Virus record (IMG/VR): IMGVR_UViG_3300048032_000246
Location: 1-31,033 of that record
Source of the DNA: a virus
Length of the DNA stretch: 31,033 bases
Reading direction: 5' to 3' (one strand)
Shown: piece after piece, positions 30,370-31,033 of the stretch
Layout of the letters: each line of letters starts with the position of its first letter
Position numbering within the stretch: the first letter of the stretch is position 1
The notes under the pieces: generated by a model
What the model saw: the letters and a program-made list of their open reading frames with translations, nothing else
Told to the model about the DNA's origin: nothing
Database searches by the model: none
Made by a program: the position numbers and the translations under genes

Positions 30370-31033
30370 GCTCCGTAGCTACTGTTTTATTACTTACATA
30401 AGTAATCCTAAAGACAGCTTCGTAGGTTTAAAACATCTATGAAGCTTTATCGCTGAATAGCTTTGGCGAAGTTACAACTTTTTTCTTACAAAGTCAAGTC
30501 AGCAATATACTTTAAGTAAACCCTATAAGTCTCTAAGCGACAGCCTCTTAACCCGTATATAGTGGTGGCGCGTTGATAACTTAGTTAATAACACACCGCA
30601 AGAAGCGGCGAAAAAAGATGATCGCCAAAAAAATCCTGTGTAATACAGAGTTTGGGGATTATATATATTATACACTGCTTGGAACTACGTTCCAAAGTCA
30701 CTTTTCTCGACCCCCTCCCTCAGAATCTCTTGAGATTCTGGCATACATTTCAGCTTTTAGTACCAGAGGTTAACCCTCTGTTACTAAGGAGGTTAGCCAC
30801 GATTGATTCTCAATCGACAGAGAGTACAGCAGGTAAACTGCTGAGAGTCAAGTCGGGACAATCCCCCACCTCGACTAAGAGTCGAACTATTAACCTTCAT
30901 GAATGAAGGTTCACTAATACTTCAAGAAGTATTAAGCAACCCTTTGAAAGCCAGCTGTTTCCCAACGCGCTGAATCCCTTAAGGGATCGTTGTTGGCAGT
31001 CAAGGCATGAGTATCAACTTGTTGATACCGTAG
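30370..31033. ncRNA. Candidate structured non-coding element: field of perfect short hairpins
   Basis: This stretch of more than 650 nt lacks a credible gene but contains at least ten hairpins, most with perfect stems: 30389-30406 (8 bp, enclosed by a 7-bp stem 382-388/411-417), 30679-30695 (7), 30721-30740 (9), 30755-30789 (6+8 around one mismatch), 30800-30816 (7), 30827-30843 (6), 30855-30865 (4), 30871-30885 (6), 30892-30911 (9), 30915-30934 (9), 30974-30987 (5, TTAA loop) and 31011-31028 (8). Loops are mostly 2-5 nt, and two form CUUG on the plus strand. The stem sequences differ from each other, so structure rather than sequence is repeated. It may be a large phage RNA of the GOLLD/ROOL kind, or a DNA element. 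The strand is undecided and the right end is outside the window. Confidence 0.4.

Noticed and set aside
30652-30906. 84-codon plus-strand open frame in the hairpin field
   Set aside because: It runs through several perfect inverted repeats, has no recognisable domain, no good start context and irregular composition. A shorter frame from ATG 30618 (about 51 codons) in the same region is equally unconvincing.
30084-31033. HEARO/IscB-type system (HNH gene plus structured RNA)
   Set aside because: The HNH-like protein is only 75 aa, has no RuvC or bridge helix, and is of a type common in marine podoviruses, so proximity to the hairpins is not enough.

Overview
This window is the late (virion and packaging) region of a tailed bacteriophage that most likely infects a marine or aquatic member of the Bacteroidetes, probably a flavobacterium. 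The host guess rests on three things visible in the sequence: repeated TAnnTTTG promoter boxes of the Bacteroidetes type directly upstream of genes, AT-rich spacers without clear Shine-Dalgarno sequences, and one secreted protein with a typical flavobacterial signal peptide. There is no rRNA, replication, integrase or host metabolic gene. No tape measure, tube or sheath protein is seen, and a probable connector pair precedes a very large structural protein, so a short-tailed (podovirus-like) virion is the best reading. The sizes of terminase (704 aa), portal (814 aa) and capsid protein (472 aa) resemble crAss-like podoviruses of Bacteroidetes, but that link is inference.

Nearly all genes lie on the minus strand and are transcribed from right to left. 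Following transcription: (1) 30324-31033 is non-coding and packed with perfect short hairpins. (2) 29106-30311 holds a small HNH-like protein, a decoration-type protein and a KGG-motif protein. (3) 25221-28565 holds an M15-type endolysin, a small basic protein, two receptor-type proteins (DUF1566/C-type-lectin-like and arabinofuranosidase/LamG-like) that share the N-terminus MLGLG, and two small unknowns. (4) 23907-25217 holds a double GroES-like protein, a small coiled-coil protein, two tRNAs (Arg-UCU, CAU) and a Zn-ribbon protein. (5) 19303-23907 holds the terminase large subunit and portal. (6) 13827-19301 holds a tail-fibre module: a short accessory protein, a 909-aa collagen-like fibre and three tandem LamG paralogues. 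(7) 12834-13799 holds four tiny basic proteins coupled by ATGA overlaps. (8) 8376-12801 holds decoration-type proteins, scaffold, major capsid protein and two small paralogues. (9) 1-8290 holds an unknown basic-tailed protein, a LamG fusion protein, two connector-like proteins and a giant structural protein that runs off the left edge.

Only two genes are on the plus strand: a winged-helix protein (25792-26208) and a signal-peptide protein (28742-29140). Both sit like morons inside the late operon with promoter-like sequences of their own. The most unusual signals are the hairpin field at the right end (possibly a large structured phage RNA, or a DNA element) and six genes in which a TAnnTTTG box ends exactly 4 nt before the ATG, which predicts leaderless mRNAs.
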